A DNA stretch of 64,000 bases. It comes from Scytonema tolypothrichoides VB-61278 (GTDB taxonomy: Bacteria; Cyanobacteriota; Cyanobacteriia; Cyanobacteriales; Nostocaceae). The notes under the pieces are model-generated. The model was not told the origin of the DNA. It saw only the letters and a program-made list of their open reading frames with translations, and did not search any database. The stretch's first letter is position 1. Every line of letters starts with the position of its first letter. This document shows, piece after piece, positions 7,132-15,722 of the stretch. A program made the translations under genes and the position numbers. Location of the stretch: contig NZ_JXCA02000016.1 of the NCBI RefSeq assembly GCF_000828085.3, positions 581,608 through 645,607 of the forward strand, in the 5' to 3' direction.

Positions 7132-9552
7132 TTACAGAGGCTTGATGCGAATGTTGCGGAACTGGACTCGGAAGCCTTTGAAATGGTTTTGCAAGGCGAT
7201 ATAACCACTTGGATAAGTGTTATTGGTGTCGATGTAGTCGCCTCCCTCCAACACTTCCTCACCGTTCAGGACGACGCGAATGCGATTGCCCTGCACGGTA
7301 ATCTCGTAGTCGTTCCACTGACCGAAAGCTTTGGTCGGGATTATTTTTTTCGAGGGCTTACCGTTGGGATTGGGAAGCGGATTAATCTTGCCTTCTGGAT
7401 CATGAACCGGATAGATTGCGCCGGTTTGATGGAACGAATTGAAGTTTTCTTCAGGAAATGACGATGCGTCGCCGGGACGATTGCCGGTGTTATCGATTTG
7501 GATCTCGTAGCCGGTCTTAATCGTGTAGTTGTTGAAATCGCGGTTGGCATCAGGCTTCGGTAGGCGCACGTACACCCCGGAATTGTTAGCGATGATGGGC
7601 GATCGCCACTGAACCCGTAAAATAAAATCTTTGAACTCCTGCTTGTTGTACCAGAGCAGACCAATACCGCCGTTAGTTTCCAAAATGTTGCCTAACCGGC
7701 TAAATCCGCCACCGCCCCAGTGTTCCCAGTCATCGGGTAACGGCTGATCGTCACTTGAAAATTTAAACAACGGTGTGAAGTCGGGTTCTAGTGGAACGGT
7801 ACCAGAGTTAGCGATCGCTTCAGCTGTGTGCCTTGCCACAGTCAGTCCTGTCAGTACTGGGTTTGCTGAACCGCTGCGTGCGAACACTGACTGATCGACG
7901 CAGTAAGCATTGGTAATGTGGTGGAAGCGCCCAGTCGAATCAGTTACAGATGAGTTTAAATCATCTCCCATCCACATTGTTCCGCACTCGTGGTACGTAG
8001 TTCCCAGGGGATCTCGCACGCCGCCCTCGGTATTAAGCTTGCCAAACGGGGGACGTTCCTTCACCCACTTGCCATTAACCCAATACTCGGTATTTTCCTT
8101 GCCAGCGATGGATTCTGCCAGAGTAAACATCGCTTCATCCATCTGCTTCCAAAGTTCATCATCCACGGGTGTCGTCTTCAAATGGACGTAGGCGCGGCGC
8201 ATCCCGAACTCGTCCCGTTCAGGACTGAGGTCGATCCAGCTAACCAGCGGCGAGGGGGAACCTTGGTCTCTGATTCCTAGCATTTCGCCACAACTGCGTA
8301 ACTGAAGTGCAATGTAGTCAGAGTCTTGGTTTTTGAGGATTCCTTGCAGGATGTCAGTATCGGGAATCATCCGGAACCAGACTTCTTCAGCATTATTGTT
8401 GCGGTTGGCAGCAGCCACAATTTGCAAGTGGTAGCGTCCGCCCTGTGGTGTCTTACCCGGTACGTGCGTAGCTGCTGTCTCCAGCGGTCCGATCTCCAAT
8501 CCTGGAAAAGCTGACTTAGGCACCCGCACCGCTACGTTACTCCGCAGGTGTACCATCAGGTTGCGCCCCATCAATGGTGTCGGAAAAGACTCTAGTGCCA
8601 GCCGCGTTGATTCAATACAGCTCGCGGCTAAAATCACTTTGCAAGTTGGCGGGATTGGTAGCGACTTGAAAGTGTTGTCCACAAATACGTCGATGCGGTT
8701 GACGCTGCCGTTTTCTGTGCCTAGGCGAGTAACACGAGCTTTGGGTACTAAGAACAGCATTCGGCGGGAGTCAAGCAACTGAGAGCGCCCTATATCCTCG
8801 CGGATGGCATCCATCAAAATTGGGCCGCTAGAATACTTGTCGAAGCTAAACAATCCTGACGCTGGTGCTTGCCCTTGCACTGCTACTGGAGCGGTTTCTG
8901 ACTTTTCTAGCGTGGGGATACTGCCTACTACAGCATCTACACGCGACCGCAGTTCTTTGGTCAGTCCTGTCTCGTCGATGAAATCCGTTTCAATGGTCGG
9001 TTGGTTTTGTCCTGGCTTCTGTGCAGATACCCCAATCTGCACTTCCAGCTTTTCATAGTTGTCCTTGAGGTAGTCTCGCGCTTTTGCAGGCCACTCTTCG
9101 AGCACATCTGGTGTCAAACGAGGCGACCAACCGCCCCAGTAAAGCGACTTGCCACCGACGCAAAAAGCCAGTCCATTAAAAATCTGATTCCCGCGCCACG
9201 GAATTCCCCACAACAAATCCCGTGTTTGATTGCCATCCGGCGACTCCGGTAGTACCGGACCGGGGACGTTTAAGCCAATTCGTGCCAAGTTCTGTACGTG
9301 TTCTGATACTAGGAACGGGCCAGCCTCCAGCACCAGTACCTTTCCACCGCCGCGCCAAATCTTCGTCGCGCAATATGCCCCATACATTCCCGATCCAATG
9401 ACCACTGCATCAAATGCCGAGAAGTCTAGGTTTGTCGCTTCGTCCCAAGTGCTACAGACATAGCGACCAAGAGCATCAATCGATAAGGTAGTGTTCTGCA
9501 CGTCTACCTTTTTATTCTGATTGGGATTGAGTTCTGGTAAATTAGCTGCCAT
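7132..9552 (-). CDS. GMC-family oxidoreductase fused to a DUF1080 (3-keto-disaccharide hydrolase) domain
   Basis: 806 residues in two parts. Residues 45 to about 575 are an FAD-dependent GMC oxidoreductase: the dinucleotide motif VVIGSGMYGAY (glycines 53-58), the ribose-binding Glu in VLVLEAGP, and a C-terminal catalytic region with His in TYHECGTMWMG and Asn in SANPVLTGLT. The His/Asn pairing recalls pyranose 2-oxidase-like enzymes. Residues 590-806 are a DUF1080 beta-sandwich (DDWEHWGGGGFSRLG..., SGVYVRLP, YEIQIDNTG, FGQWNDYEITVQG). DUF1080 proteins cleave 3-keto-glycosides. The fusion suggests that one polypeptide oxidises a sugar ring and then breaks the glycosidic bond. No signal peptide is evident. 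The AAAGG upstream supports the start. It is the first gene of the cluster that ends in DyP-LysM. The exact substrate is unknown. Confidence 0.9.
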   Translation of the reverse strand: MAANLPELNPNQNKKVDVQNTTLSIDALGRYVCSTWDEATNLDFSAFDAVVIGSGMYGAYCATKIWRGGGKVLVLEAGPFLVSEHVQNLARIGLNVPGPVLPESPDGNQTRDLLWGIPWRGNQIFNGLAFCVGGKSLYWGGWSPRLTPDVLEEWPAKARDYLKDNYEKLEVQIGVSAQKPGQNQPTIETDFIDETGLTKELRSRVDAVVGSIPTLEKSETAPVAVQGQAPASGLFSFDKYSSGPILMDAIREDIGRSQLLDSRRMLFLVPKARVTRLGTENGSVNRIDVFVDNTFKSLPIPPTCKVILAASCIESTRLALESFPTPLMGRNLMVHLRSNVAVRVPKSAFPGLEIGPLETAATHVPGKTPQGGRYHLQIVAAANRNNNAEEVWFRMIPDTDILQGILKNQDSDYIALQLRSCGEMLGIRDQGSPSPLVSWIDLSPERDEFGMRRAYVHLKTTPVDDELWKQMDEAMFTLAESIAGKENTEYWVNGKWVKERPPFGKLNTEGGVRDPLGTTYHECGTMWMGDDLNSSVTDSTGRFHHITNAYCVDQSVFARSGSANPVLTGLTVARHTAEAIANSGTVPLEPDFTPLFKFSSDDQPLPDDWEHWGGGGFSRLGNILETNGGIGLLWYNKQEFKDFILRVQWRSPIIANNSGVYVRLPKPDANRDFNNYTIKTGYEIQIDNTGNRPGDASSFPEENFNSFHQTGAIYPVHDPEGKINPLPNPNGKPSKKIIPTKAFGQWNDYEITVQGNRIRVVLNGEEVLEGGDYIDTNNTYPSGYIALQNHFKGFRVQFRNIRIKPL

Positions 9553-9784
9553 GTGAAATTACCTTTGTCAGAAATTGATTATCTTTTTCGGAGCGCGATG
9601 GCGCTGTTTGGTAGGCGTAGTTCATTCGCCTCTTCACTAACTGTATAGATGCTGCGAAAAATTACTTATGCAGTTTCCACCTAAATTCCGCTCAGGAGGA
9701 TCTTAATCAGGCGTTAGGCTTGTAATTCGCCAATGTTCTGGCTGATGGGGTAGAAAGCAAAGCGAGTATTGGGGAGAAGACTTT

Positions 9785-9911
9785 AGGACTTAGGCACTTG
9801 ACGCCGTCTTGCGAAGAGAAAAACAGCAAAGCTTTGGTGTTGATCGTCAAGCCCTCTCGTTTACGTCTGGTAAATAAGGCTGGCTGTTTTTCTAAGCTGG
9901 AACCTCGTGAC
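9785..9911. repeat. 127-bp dispersed repeat, copy 1
   Basis: This block is 127 bases long and matches 10045-10171 in the same orientation with five substitutions and no gaps (about 96% identity). Both copies start AGGACTTAGGCACTTGACGC and end GGAACCTCGTGAC. Read on the minus strand both are open and would encode a peptide with LEKQPALF and SSQDGVKCLSP. No transposase is linked. It looks like a small non-autonomous element or genomic repeat. Confidence 0.85.
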
Positions 9912-10044
9912 AAATCTATAACTTAGGTATTGACAGAAAAAAATTATGTGTGTAGGACATGAATGATATAACTACAAGACTTTTGCTAAAGCTAGGGATG
10001 CCGGGTTGTTTTAGGAAAAGTGCTTTCCAATTTTGGAATATACT

Positions 10045-10171
10045 AGGACTTAGGCACTTGACGCCGTCTTGCGAAGAGAAAAACAGCAAAGCTTCGGTGT
10101 TGATCGTCAAGCCCCCTCGTTTACGCGTGGTAAATAAGGCTGGCTGTTTTTCTAAGCCGGAACCTCGTGAC
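10045..10171. repeat. 127-bp dispersed repeat, copy 2
   Basis: Second copy of the 127-bp block, 260 bases from the first. It is followed at once by the long hairpin at 10178-10225, which copy 1 lacks. Sequence immediately outside the two copies differs, so this is a duplication of a defined unit rather than of a larger region. Confidence 0.85.
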
Positions 10172-10177
10172 CGAGAG

Positions 10178-10225
10178 TCTACGGGCTTATCCCTTAAATT
10201 CCATTTATGGGGATAAGCCCGTAGA
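10178..10225. repeat. Long near-perfect hairpin
   Basis: TCTACGGGCTTATCCC at 10178-10193 is the exact reverse complement of 10210-10225. The loop itself continues as TAAAT/ATTTA around a three-base TCC turn, with a small bulge, giving a hairpin of about 21 pairs. There is no T-tract, so it is not a standard terminator. It may be a mobile-element end or a folded RNA element. Confidence 0.8.
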
Positions 10226-10416
10226 AGAGCACTGTTTGTGCTGATTCGGTCGTACTCAGTCTGGCTTGTCCAGAATGTCTGGGTTAAAAGTATCAGCGCC
10301 ACTTACCTACCCAAGGAAACCCTCCTGCAGTAGTGGCTCCCTACATATACAGCCGTCGGGCTGAACGTCAAATACTAAAAAAACAACTCTCTCGTGTTTC
10401 CCGCAATCCTCGAAAA

Positions 10417-10803
10417 ATGCTAGGTAATTATCAACAAAGCCAAATACGCATAGAAGTGGATGCATCGTTCAGTGCAATTCGCGACAGTTTGCTGCGTCCT
10501 ACAGCACTAGAAAAATGGGTGCCCACAGCTCGCTTTGCTACTGGAATGCCAGAAGAACTGCATTCTGGACTTGAGTTTACTACCCAGACAGGACCACTCT
10601 CGATTCATCATCAAGTGGATGTTGCACGTCCTAACTGCCTACGCTTGTTACTCTCTCAAGGAATAGACGGGTTTCATGAATGGTACTGGGGAGAAGGTTG
10701 GGTACAGTCTCGTCTAGAGGGAGTGACAATTTTACCGCTTTCTTTGGGACAAACTTTAAGTTTGTTGAGTTTGCGTCAGTTTTTGGTAACAAAAAAACGT
10801 TGA
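10417..10803 (+). CDS. SRPBCC-superfamily protein
   Basis: 128 residues from MLGNYQQSQIRIEVDASFSA. The frame is open further up to 10333, but that extension runs into repeat-derived sequence, and MLGN is the usual start of this cyanobacterial family. The pattern RIEVDAS..AIRDSLL.P..LEKWV followed by alternating strands and HEWYWGEGWVQSRLEGV...LP.SLGQT is a START/Bet v1-like (SRPBCC) fold that encloses a hydrophobic ligand. The ligand is unknown. It converges on the HtrA gene with a shared hairpin between them. Confidence 0.8.
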   Translation: MLGNYQQSQIRIEVDASFSAIRDSLLRPTALEKWVPTARFATGMPEELHSGLEFTTQTGPLSIHHQVDVARPNCLRLLLSQGIDGFHEWYWGEGWVQSRLEGVTILPLSLGQTLSLLSLRQFLVTKKR

Positions 10804-10840
10804 CAAAAAACCCAGCTTCTTAAAAAAGCCGGGCTTTTAC
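10804..10840. terminator. Probable bidirectional terminator
   Basis: A hairpin pairing AAAACCCAGCTT with AAGCCGGGCTTTT (two mismatches), flanked by A-rich and T-rich runs. It sits just after the SRPBCC stop and 20 bases beyond the HtrA stop, so it could end both convergent transcripts. Confidence 0.7.
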
Positions 10841-10859
10841 AGTCTAGAATTAAAAATTT

Positions 10860-12281
10860 TTACGAGGGATTTTGCATTTGAGCGGTGCGTATCGATAGCT
10901 GTTGTGTTCGGTTACCTCTTTGCACTTTCAACTGCAATTCCTGACCGACACGGCTATTTTCTACAAGGTCAAGCAATTGTGTGCCTTTTGTGATGCGCTG
11001 TCCGTCAACTTGAACAATCACATCTCCCGGACGTATTCCCGCAGCTGCTGCTGGTGAATTGGGTACCACTTGACTAACCAAAACACCATCAACTTCTGGC
11101 AATTGAATCGGAGAATTAGGGTTAGAGTTGTATTGTTTTGCCAGTTCTTTTGTTAACTCTGTCATCTGCACACCTATAAATGGGTGAGCAATTGTTTCTC
11201 CGCGTTGTAGTTTGGCTGCGACTGTTTTGGCTTTATCTATAGGGATGGCAAAGCCAATACCCGTTGCGTCACCACGAATAGCTGTGTTGATACCAATGAC
11301 TTGACCTTGAGCATTCACCAGTGGTCCACCTGAGTTACCAGGGTTGATAGCGGCGTCGGTTTGAATGAAATCTAAGCGCTTGTCGGGAATGCGAACTTCG
11401 GCGCTAGAACGTCTGAGGGTGCTGATAATTCCTAGGGTAACGGTGTTATCTAATCCTAAGGGGTTACCGACTGCGATCGCCCAGTCACCCACTTGTACAT
11501 TATTTGAAGAACCCAAGGGTGCGATTGGTAAATCACCACCAGCATTGATTTTAACTACCGCCAAATCAGTGACTTCATCAACGCCTTGTACTTTTCCTTC
11601 AAAGCTGCGTCCATCTTTAAGGCGGACAGTGACTTTATCAGCCTTATCGACCACATGGGCATTAGTCAGAATCAACCCACTTTTATCAATGATAAAGCCA
11701 GAACCAAGACCACGTAATTGCTCGGGAGGCAATTGCTGTGGTGAACCATTACCAAAAAATCGTCGGAAAAAGGGATCGTCAAAGAACGGATCGGCGGCGC
11801 GTCGGGTAATTGTACGCTCAGTGTCTATCCGAACAACTGCTGGTCCAACGCGATTTACTGCTGCTGTCACAAAGCTACTGCTACCAATAGCTGCAGTGGC
11901 GGGTGATTGTCTCTGGGCGACGAGTTGTGGTTCGCCACTTGCGGTGGTTCCCCAGTCCGGTGCGGGGGTTCCCCCCGTTGAGGAACTGGCGAAAGGGTTC
12001 CCCGGCATAAGCAAAGTAGCGTTCGTCGTTCGCGTTCGCCCTTGGCGTGGCGAAGCCTCAGCGTGTCCGTTAGCGCAGGGTGCCCGCAGGGCATAGGACA
12101 TAGACGTGCCCAAGGCATACCCGAAGGGTGAATCACCAATCACAGAACTTGGGGCTGGTTCTGCTTGTGAGGGTGAGACTTGCAAAGTGCCAACAGTTAG
12201 CAAAACTCCCAAAATTACGGCTAACACATGAGTACTTAGTTGGCGTATTGACCGGGATCGTTTGGAAAATCGCATAACCAC
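10860..12281 (-). CDS. HtrA/Deg-family serine protease with repeat-encoded linker
   Basis: 473 residues. An N-terminal signal or anchor segment (LSTHVLAVILGVLLTVGTLQV, ending near SQA40) directs it to the periplasm or membrane. The trypsin-like domain has the triad His209 (LTNAHVVD), Asp239 (VTDLAVV) and Ser317 (PGNSGGP). One PDZ domain follows at about residues 375-465. HtrA proteases degrade damaged proteins, for example under light and heat stress. Odd point: residues about 50-117 are encoded by a dispersed GC-rich repeat (SYALRAPCANGHAEAS and onward) inserted in frame between the signal segment and the protease. It should be tolerated as a flexible linker. The gene is otherwise full length. 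It is monocistronic and convergent with the SRPBCC gene. Confidence 0.93.
   Translation of the reverse strand: MVMRFSKRSRSIRQLSTHVLAVILGVLLTVGTLQVSPSQAEPAPSSVIGDSPFGYALGTSMSYALRAPCANGHAEASPRQGRTRTTNATLLMPGNPFASSSTGGTPAPDWGTTASGEPQLVAQRQSPATAAIGSSSFVTAAVNRVGPAVVRIDTERTITRRAADPFFDDPFFRRFFGNGSPQQLPPEQLRGLGSGFIIDKSGLILTNAHVVDKADKVTVRLKDGRSFEGKVQGVDEVTDLAVVKINAGGDLPIAPLGSSNNVQVGDWAIAVGNPLGLDNTVTLGIISTLRRSSAEVRIPDKRLDFIQTDAAINPGNSGGPLVNAQGQVIGINTAIRGDATGIGFAIPIDKAKTVAAKLQRGETIAHPFIGVQMTELTKELAKQYNSNPNSPIQLPEVDGVLVSQVVPNSPAAAAGIRPGDVIVQVDGQRITKGTQLLDLVENSRVGQELQLKVQRGNRTQQLSIRTAQMQNPS
11931..12134 (-). repeat. GC-rich dispersed repeat inserted in frame in the HtrA gene
   Basis: About 200 bases containing CTATGCCCTGCGGGCA, CGCTAACGGA and GTGCGGGGGTTCCCCCC motifs (allowing for orientation) that recur at 558-641, 27706-27888 and 52239-52283. 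It keeps the HtrA frame open and is translated as SYALRA.CANGHA, nearly the same peptide as in the ATPase at 27.8 kb. Confidence 0.85.
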
Positions 12282-12566
12282 AACCTAATATTTCAGCTTA
12301 ATTGTTGTTTTTATGGTGAAAAATCTCTCTATAACTATTTTTACAGGTATACTTGACAAGAACTATCCATTCACGTTTGTTTATAGCTTAATATTTCTAT
12401 ATTGCTGCCTAATCCTTCCAAATCAGGCATTTGTTCTTTAATTTACGAAATTTTCAAATATTTTCAAATAATATTAGTGATCCTCTTTACACTCCATCTG
12501 TGCCCACCCCCTCCTGTATGCTCTACGGTACGATCTTATTTATTGGCAGCACCTATATGAAAACTT

Positions 12567-12968
12567 ATGAATGGATCGAACCGATCAAGAAAACAATCCT
12601 TACCCACATCACAGCAGGATGAGGATTTACTCTTTGACAATACAGACAAAGATCATACACAGCATATTCACAATCATGAACAGTCGGCTCATGCTCACGT
12701 TCATAGCGAAGAATCTCTGCGGCGAATAGTCAATCGGCTTTCGCGTATAGAAGGACACGTTCGTGGTATTAAGACAATGGTGCAGCAAAATAGCCCTTGT
12801 CCTGATGTTTTACTACAAATTGCTGCTGTACGGGGAGCGTTGGATCGCGTAGCACGGATTGTCTTAGATGAACATTTAACAGAGTGTATTGCTAGAGCCG
12901 CAAAAGAAGGCGATATTGAAGTTGAATTGGAACAACTTAAAGCTGCTTTGGATAGGTTTTTACCTTAA
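12567..12968 (+). CDS. CsoR/RcnR-family metal-sensing repressor (InrS-like)
   Basis: 133 residues. The C-terminal 85 residues are the all-helical CsoR/RcnR domain (SLRRIVNRLSRIEGHVRGIKTMV). Metal ligands are visible: Cys in NSPCPDVL, His and Cys in DEHLTECI, and histidines in the N-terminal HIHNHEQSAHAHVHSEE. The combination of N-terminal His, Cys, His and Cys fits nickel-sensing InrS, but copper-sensing CsoR shares the C-H-C set. Such proteins repress efflux genes until metal binds. The 45-residue His/Asp-rich extension is longer than in many relatives. No efflux gene is adjacent. The C-run in CCCACCCCCTCC at about 12503 might be part of an operator, which is speculative. Confidence 0.88.
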   Translation: MNGSNRSRKQSLPTSQQDEDLLFDNTDKDHTQHIHNHEQSAHAHVHSEESLRRIVNRLSRIEGHVRGIKTMVQQNSPCPDVLLQIAAVRGALDRVARIVLDEHLTECIARAAKEGDIEVELEQLKAALDRFLP

Positions 12969-13164
12969 TGGAACGTGGATTGTAAAGATCTGAAACATTT
13001 CGCACCCGCAGTGCAATTGATTCGCAGATACAGACAATGCTTCCCTCATGATCGCGCACGTTATGCACCGGTTCAATCTTTTTGAGAGCGTGCGTAAGTC
13101 CTATATGCCATCAAAAAAGCTCATCTAAAGCAAATAACCAGATGACGGATAGGGAAAATGATTG

Positions 13165-13190
13165 AAACCCGCGCTGGCGGGTTTTGTTTG
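13165..13190 (+). terminator. Rho-independent terminator after the metal sensor
   Basis: AAACCCGC pairs perfectly with GCGGGTTT around a GCTG loop, followed by TTGTTTG. It lies about 200 bases after the repressor stop. Confidence 0.75.
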
Positions 13191-13600
13191 TGTAACCCAG
13201 CCAGTGCCCCCTTGCGGGCAATGCCCGACAGTCGGTGCAACATTTGTGAGACCATCACAGATAACATTGCTTTTGTCAATTAAAAATTCTGCCCAAAAGC
13301 GAGTGAAAAATCAGGTATCAAACTAAGCTTTGTACCTAGCTTTTGCAGAAAATTGAATGACGAGTACAAAGATTACACGCTTGCCTAAAAGGCACTGCGA
13401 ACCGTGCGATAAGCCGGAGGCTTGACGCTAGGCGTATCGCGAACTCAAAAACGATGTTTTCTACCACGGCTTTTGGCATATTTTTCTATGATTAGGTATA
13501 TTGACAAATGCGCCATAACCTTAATCTGTCACTAATGCGGTGCAAATGGCGTGCGAATGGAATTCACTAGGGCAATGTGTGTGATCAGAACAGCTAAAAT
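13191..13600. other. Intergenic region with repeat fragments
   Basis: No convincing gene is seen. A fragment of the GC-rich repeat type (CCCCCTTGCGGGCAATGCCC) lies at about 13209-13228, and another palindromic GC-rich patch at about 13385-13445. The last 100 bases hold the upstream region of menH; no clear promoter is assigned. Confidence 0.5.
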
Positions 13601-14407
13601 ATGACTCTCAATAATTATCAATTTCACTATTCCTTTAGTGGTCATCCAGATAAACCACTGATTCTTTTTTTACATGGATTCATGGGCAACACTCATGAAT
13701 TTGATGAAGCTATCTCATTACTATCTGATGCTTTTTACTGTCTGGCAGTTGACATTCCGGGACATGGAGAAACTAAAGTTTTAGGTAGTCATGAGTGTTA
13801 TACAATGCCAAATACTGCCCATGCCGTAATTCACTTACTGGATGATTTAAAAATTACCAAGTGCTTTTTGGTTGGTTATTCGATGGGAGGGAGATTAGCT
13901 TTATACCTAACCCTGTATTTTCCTCATCGTTTTCCTAAAGTTATTCTGGAATCAGCTTCTCCTGGTTTGTTAACAGAAGTAGAACGAGCAGAACGAATAA
14001 AACGTGATGAGCAAATAGCCAGAAAATTAGAAAGAAGTATTGACAAGAATGACTTTATAGCTTTTTTATCTAACTGGTATAGTCAACCCATTTTTGGGTC
14101 TATTAAAAATCATCCCCAATTTCAGCACCTTGTAGAAGTTCGGTTGCAAAACAATCCAATTGAGTTAGCTAAATCACTACGATTCATGGGGACTGGATGT
14201 CAACCTTCTTTGTGGGAAAAACTGAAAAAGAATACAAACCCTATCTTTTTATTAGCAGGAGAGTATGATGAAAAGTTTGTATCTATCAATACACACATGA
14301 CTCAATTTTGTGATTTTTGCCATCTAAACATAATTAGTCATTCAGGACATAATATTCATTTTGAAAATGTTAGACAATTTGTGAAAAATGTTCTCATTTT
14401 ATGGTAG
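13601..14407 (+). CDS. menH: MenH-like alpha/beta hydrolase (SHCHC synthase)
   Basis: 268 residues, a full alpha/beta-hydrolase. The oxyanion region is LFLHGFMGN, the nucleophile Ser lies in VGYSMGGRLAL, the acid probably in LAGEYDEKF, and the His in SHSGHNIHFEN. The GYSMGGR motif and overall size match MenH, which forms 2-succinyl-6-hydroxy-2,4-cyclohexadiene-1-carboxylate in menaquinone/phylloquinone synthesis. In cyanobacteria that gives phylloquinone of photosystem I. The next gene makes the first shikimate-pathway intermediate, so both serve chorismate-derived products. A different hydrolase substrate cannot be excluded. Confidence 0.82.
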   Translation: MTLNNYQFHYSFSGHPDKPLILFLHGFMGNTHEFDEAISLLSDAFYCLAVDIPGHGETKVLGSHECYTMPNTAHAVIHLLDDLKITKCFLVGYSMGGRLALYLTLYFPHRFPKVILESASPGLLTEVERAERIKRDEQIARKLERSIDKNDFIAFLSNWYSQPIFGSIKNHPQFQHLVEVRLQNNPIELAKSLRFMGTGCQPSLWEKLKKNTNPIFLLAGEYDEKFVSINTHMTQFCDFCHLNIISHSGHNIHFENVRQFVKNVLILW

Positions 14408-14577
14408 TAAAGATATGGAAGAGTATTGTTATCCACGTTGTACACCGGAAAATATCACAGTAAGTGTTAGTTTGATAAAAAATCTAAATCTAAAAATCAA
14501 GAATAAAGTCAGACTCTTGAGTTATACTGTATAACCAAAATAAATAGTGAAGAGCACAAAATCAGGAAGTATACTTT

Positions 14578-15627
14578 ATGGAAAACAATAAATTATCTAA
14601 TACTCACATTGAAAGTTTCCAGGCTTTATTAACTCCAGATGATTTAAAATCCAGATTACCTTTAACAGTTTTAGCAAAAGAGACAGTTTTAAGATACAGA
14701 CAAGAAATAGAAGATATTTTAAATTTTCAAGACAGGAGAAAATTCATAGTAGTTGGTCCATGTTCTATCCATGATACAGAAGCAGCAATTGAATATTCAG
14801 AGAGACTAAAAAATCTTGCTGAGCGAGTCAAGGATAAACTGCTGCTTATCATGAGGGTATATTTTGAAAAACCAAGAACAACAGTAGGATGGAAAGGATT
14901 AATTAACGACCCTGATATGGATGATTCTTTCCATATAGAAAAAGGTTTATTAATTGCACGTAGCTTATTGCTAAAAATTGCTGAATTGGGATTACCTATC
15001 GGTACAGAAGCACTTGATCCTATAGTACCGCAGTACATTGGTGAACTTATTACCTGGTCTGCAATTGGAGCACGCACGACCGAATCACAAACTCATCGCG
15101 AAATGGCAAGTGGACTTTCGATGCCTGTAGGTTTCAAAAACGGTACTGATGGTAACATTAATGTAGCTTTGAATGCTCTTCAATCAGCTCAGAAACCTCA
15201 CCACTTTTTAGGAATTAATCAAAGCGGACAGGTGAGCATCTTTAAAACGAGAGGAAATGACTATGGTCATGTTATTTTGCGAGGCGGTAACGGTCAGCCT
15301 AACTTTGATGCAGCTAATGTAAAACTGGTGGAAGAAAAATTAAAAGAGGCAAATTTACCACCGAGAATTGTTATCGACTGCAGCCACGGCAATTCAAATA
15401 AACAATATAAATTACAGGCTTCTGTTCTGGAAAAGATTATTCAACAAATAGTGGATGGTAATACATCAATAGTTGGCATGATGTTAGAATCCAATTTGTA
15501 TGAAGGTCATCAACTGATGACTCGCGAACGAGAACAATTACAATATGGTATTTCTGTAACAGATGGCTGTATTGGTTGGGAAGAAACAGAAGAAATTATT
15601 TTGGCTGCTTACAGAAAATTAAAGTAG
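14578..15627 (+). CDS. 3-deoxy-7-phosphoheptulonate (DAHP) synthase, class I
   Basis: 349 residues, the typical length of AroF/AroG/AroH-type enzymes. Visible landmarks are VVGPCSIHD near the start of the barrel, MRVYFEKPRTTVGWKG, IGARTTESQTHREMASGLS, and the metal-binding DCSHGNSNK with the later MLESNL and DGCIGWE. It condenses PEP and erythrose 4-phosphate, the first step of aromatic amino acid, quinone and other chorismate-based synthesis. The N-terminal segment (LLTPDDLKSRLPL) is the part used for feedback inhibition in relatives, but which amino acid controls it cannot be read here. It lies 170 bases after menH in the same direction and has its own long AT-rich leader. Confidence 0.95.
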   Translation: MENNKLSNTHIESFQALLTPDDLKSRLPLTVLAKETVLRYRQEIEDILNFQDRRKFIVVGPCSIHDTEAAIEYSERLKNLAERVKDKLLLIMRVYFEKPRTTVGWKGLINDPDMDDSFHIEKGLLIARSLLLKIAELGLPIGTEALDPIVPQYIGELITWSAIGARTTESQTHREMASGLSMPVGFKNGTDGNINVALNALQSAQKPHHFLGINQSGQVSIFKTRGNDYGHVILRGGNGQPNFDAANVKLVEEKLKEANLPPRIVIDCSHGNSNKQYKLQASVLEKIIQQIVDGNTSIVGMMLESNLYEGHQLMTREREQLQYGISVTDGCIGWEETEEIILAAYRKLK

Positions 15628-15722
15628 AAAGATTGTGTTGCAAAAAGTTTTTGAGTATAGAAAAAGTTGTTGGATGAGGTAAGGTTGTTTAATTTCCTCA
15701 AAGAGGAATGACAAGGGTCTTT

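Noticed and set aside
9707-10302. Two minus-strand frames with nearly the same peptide (LEKQPALF)
   Set aside because: They arise only because the same 127-bp repeat is present twice and is open in that frame. Flanking parts are unrelated and no start signal is seen.
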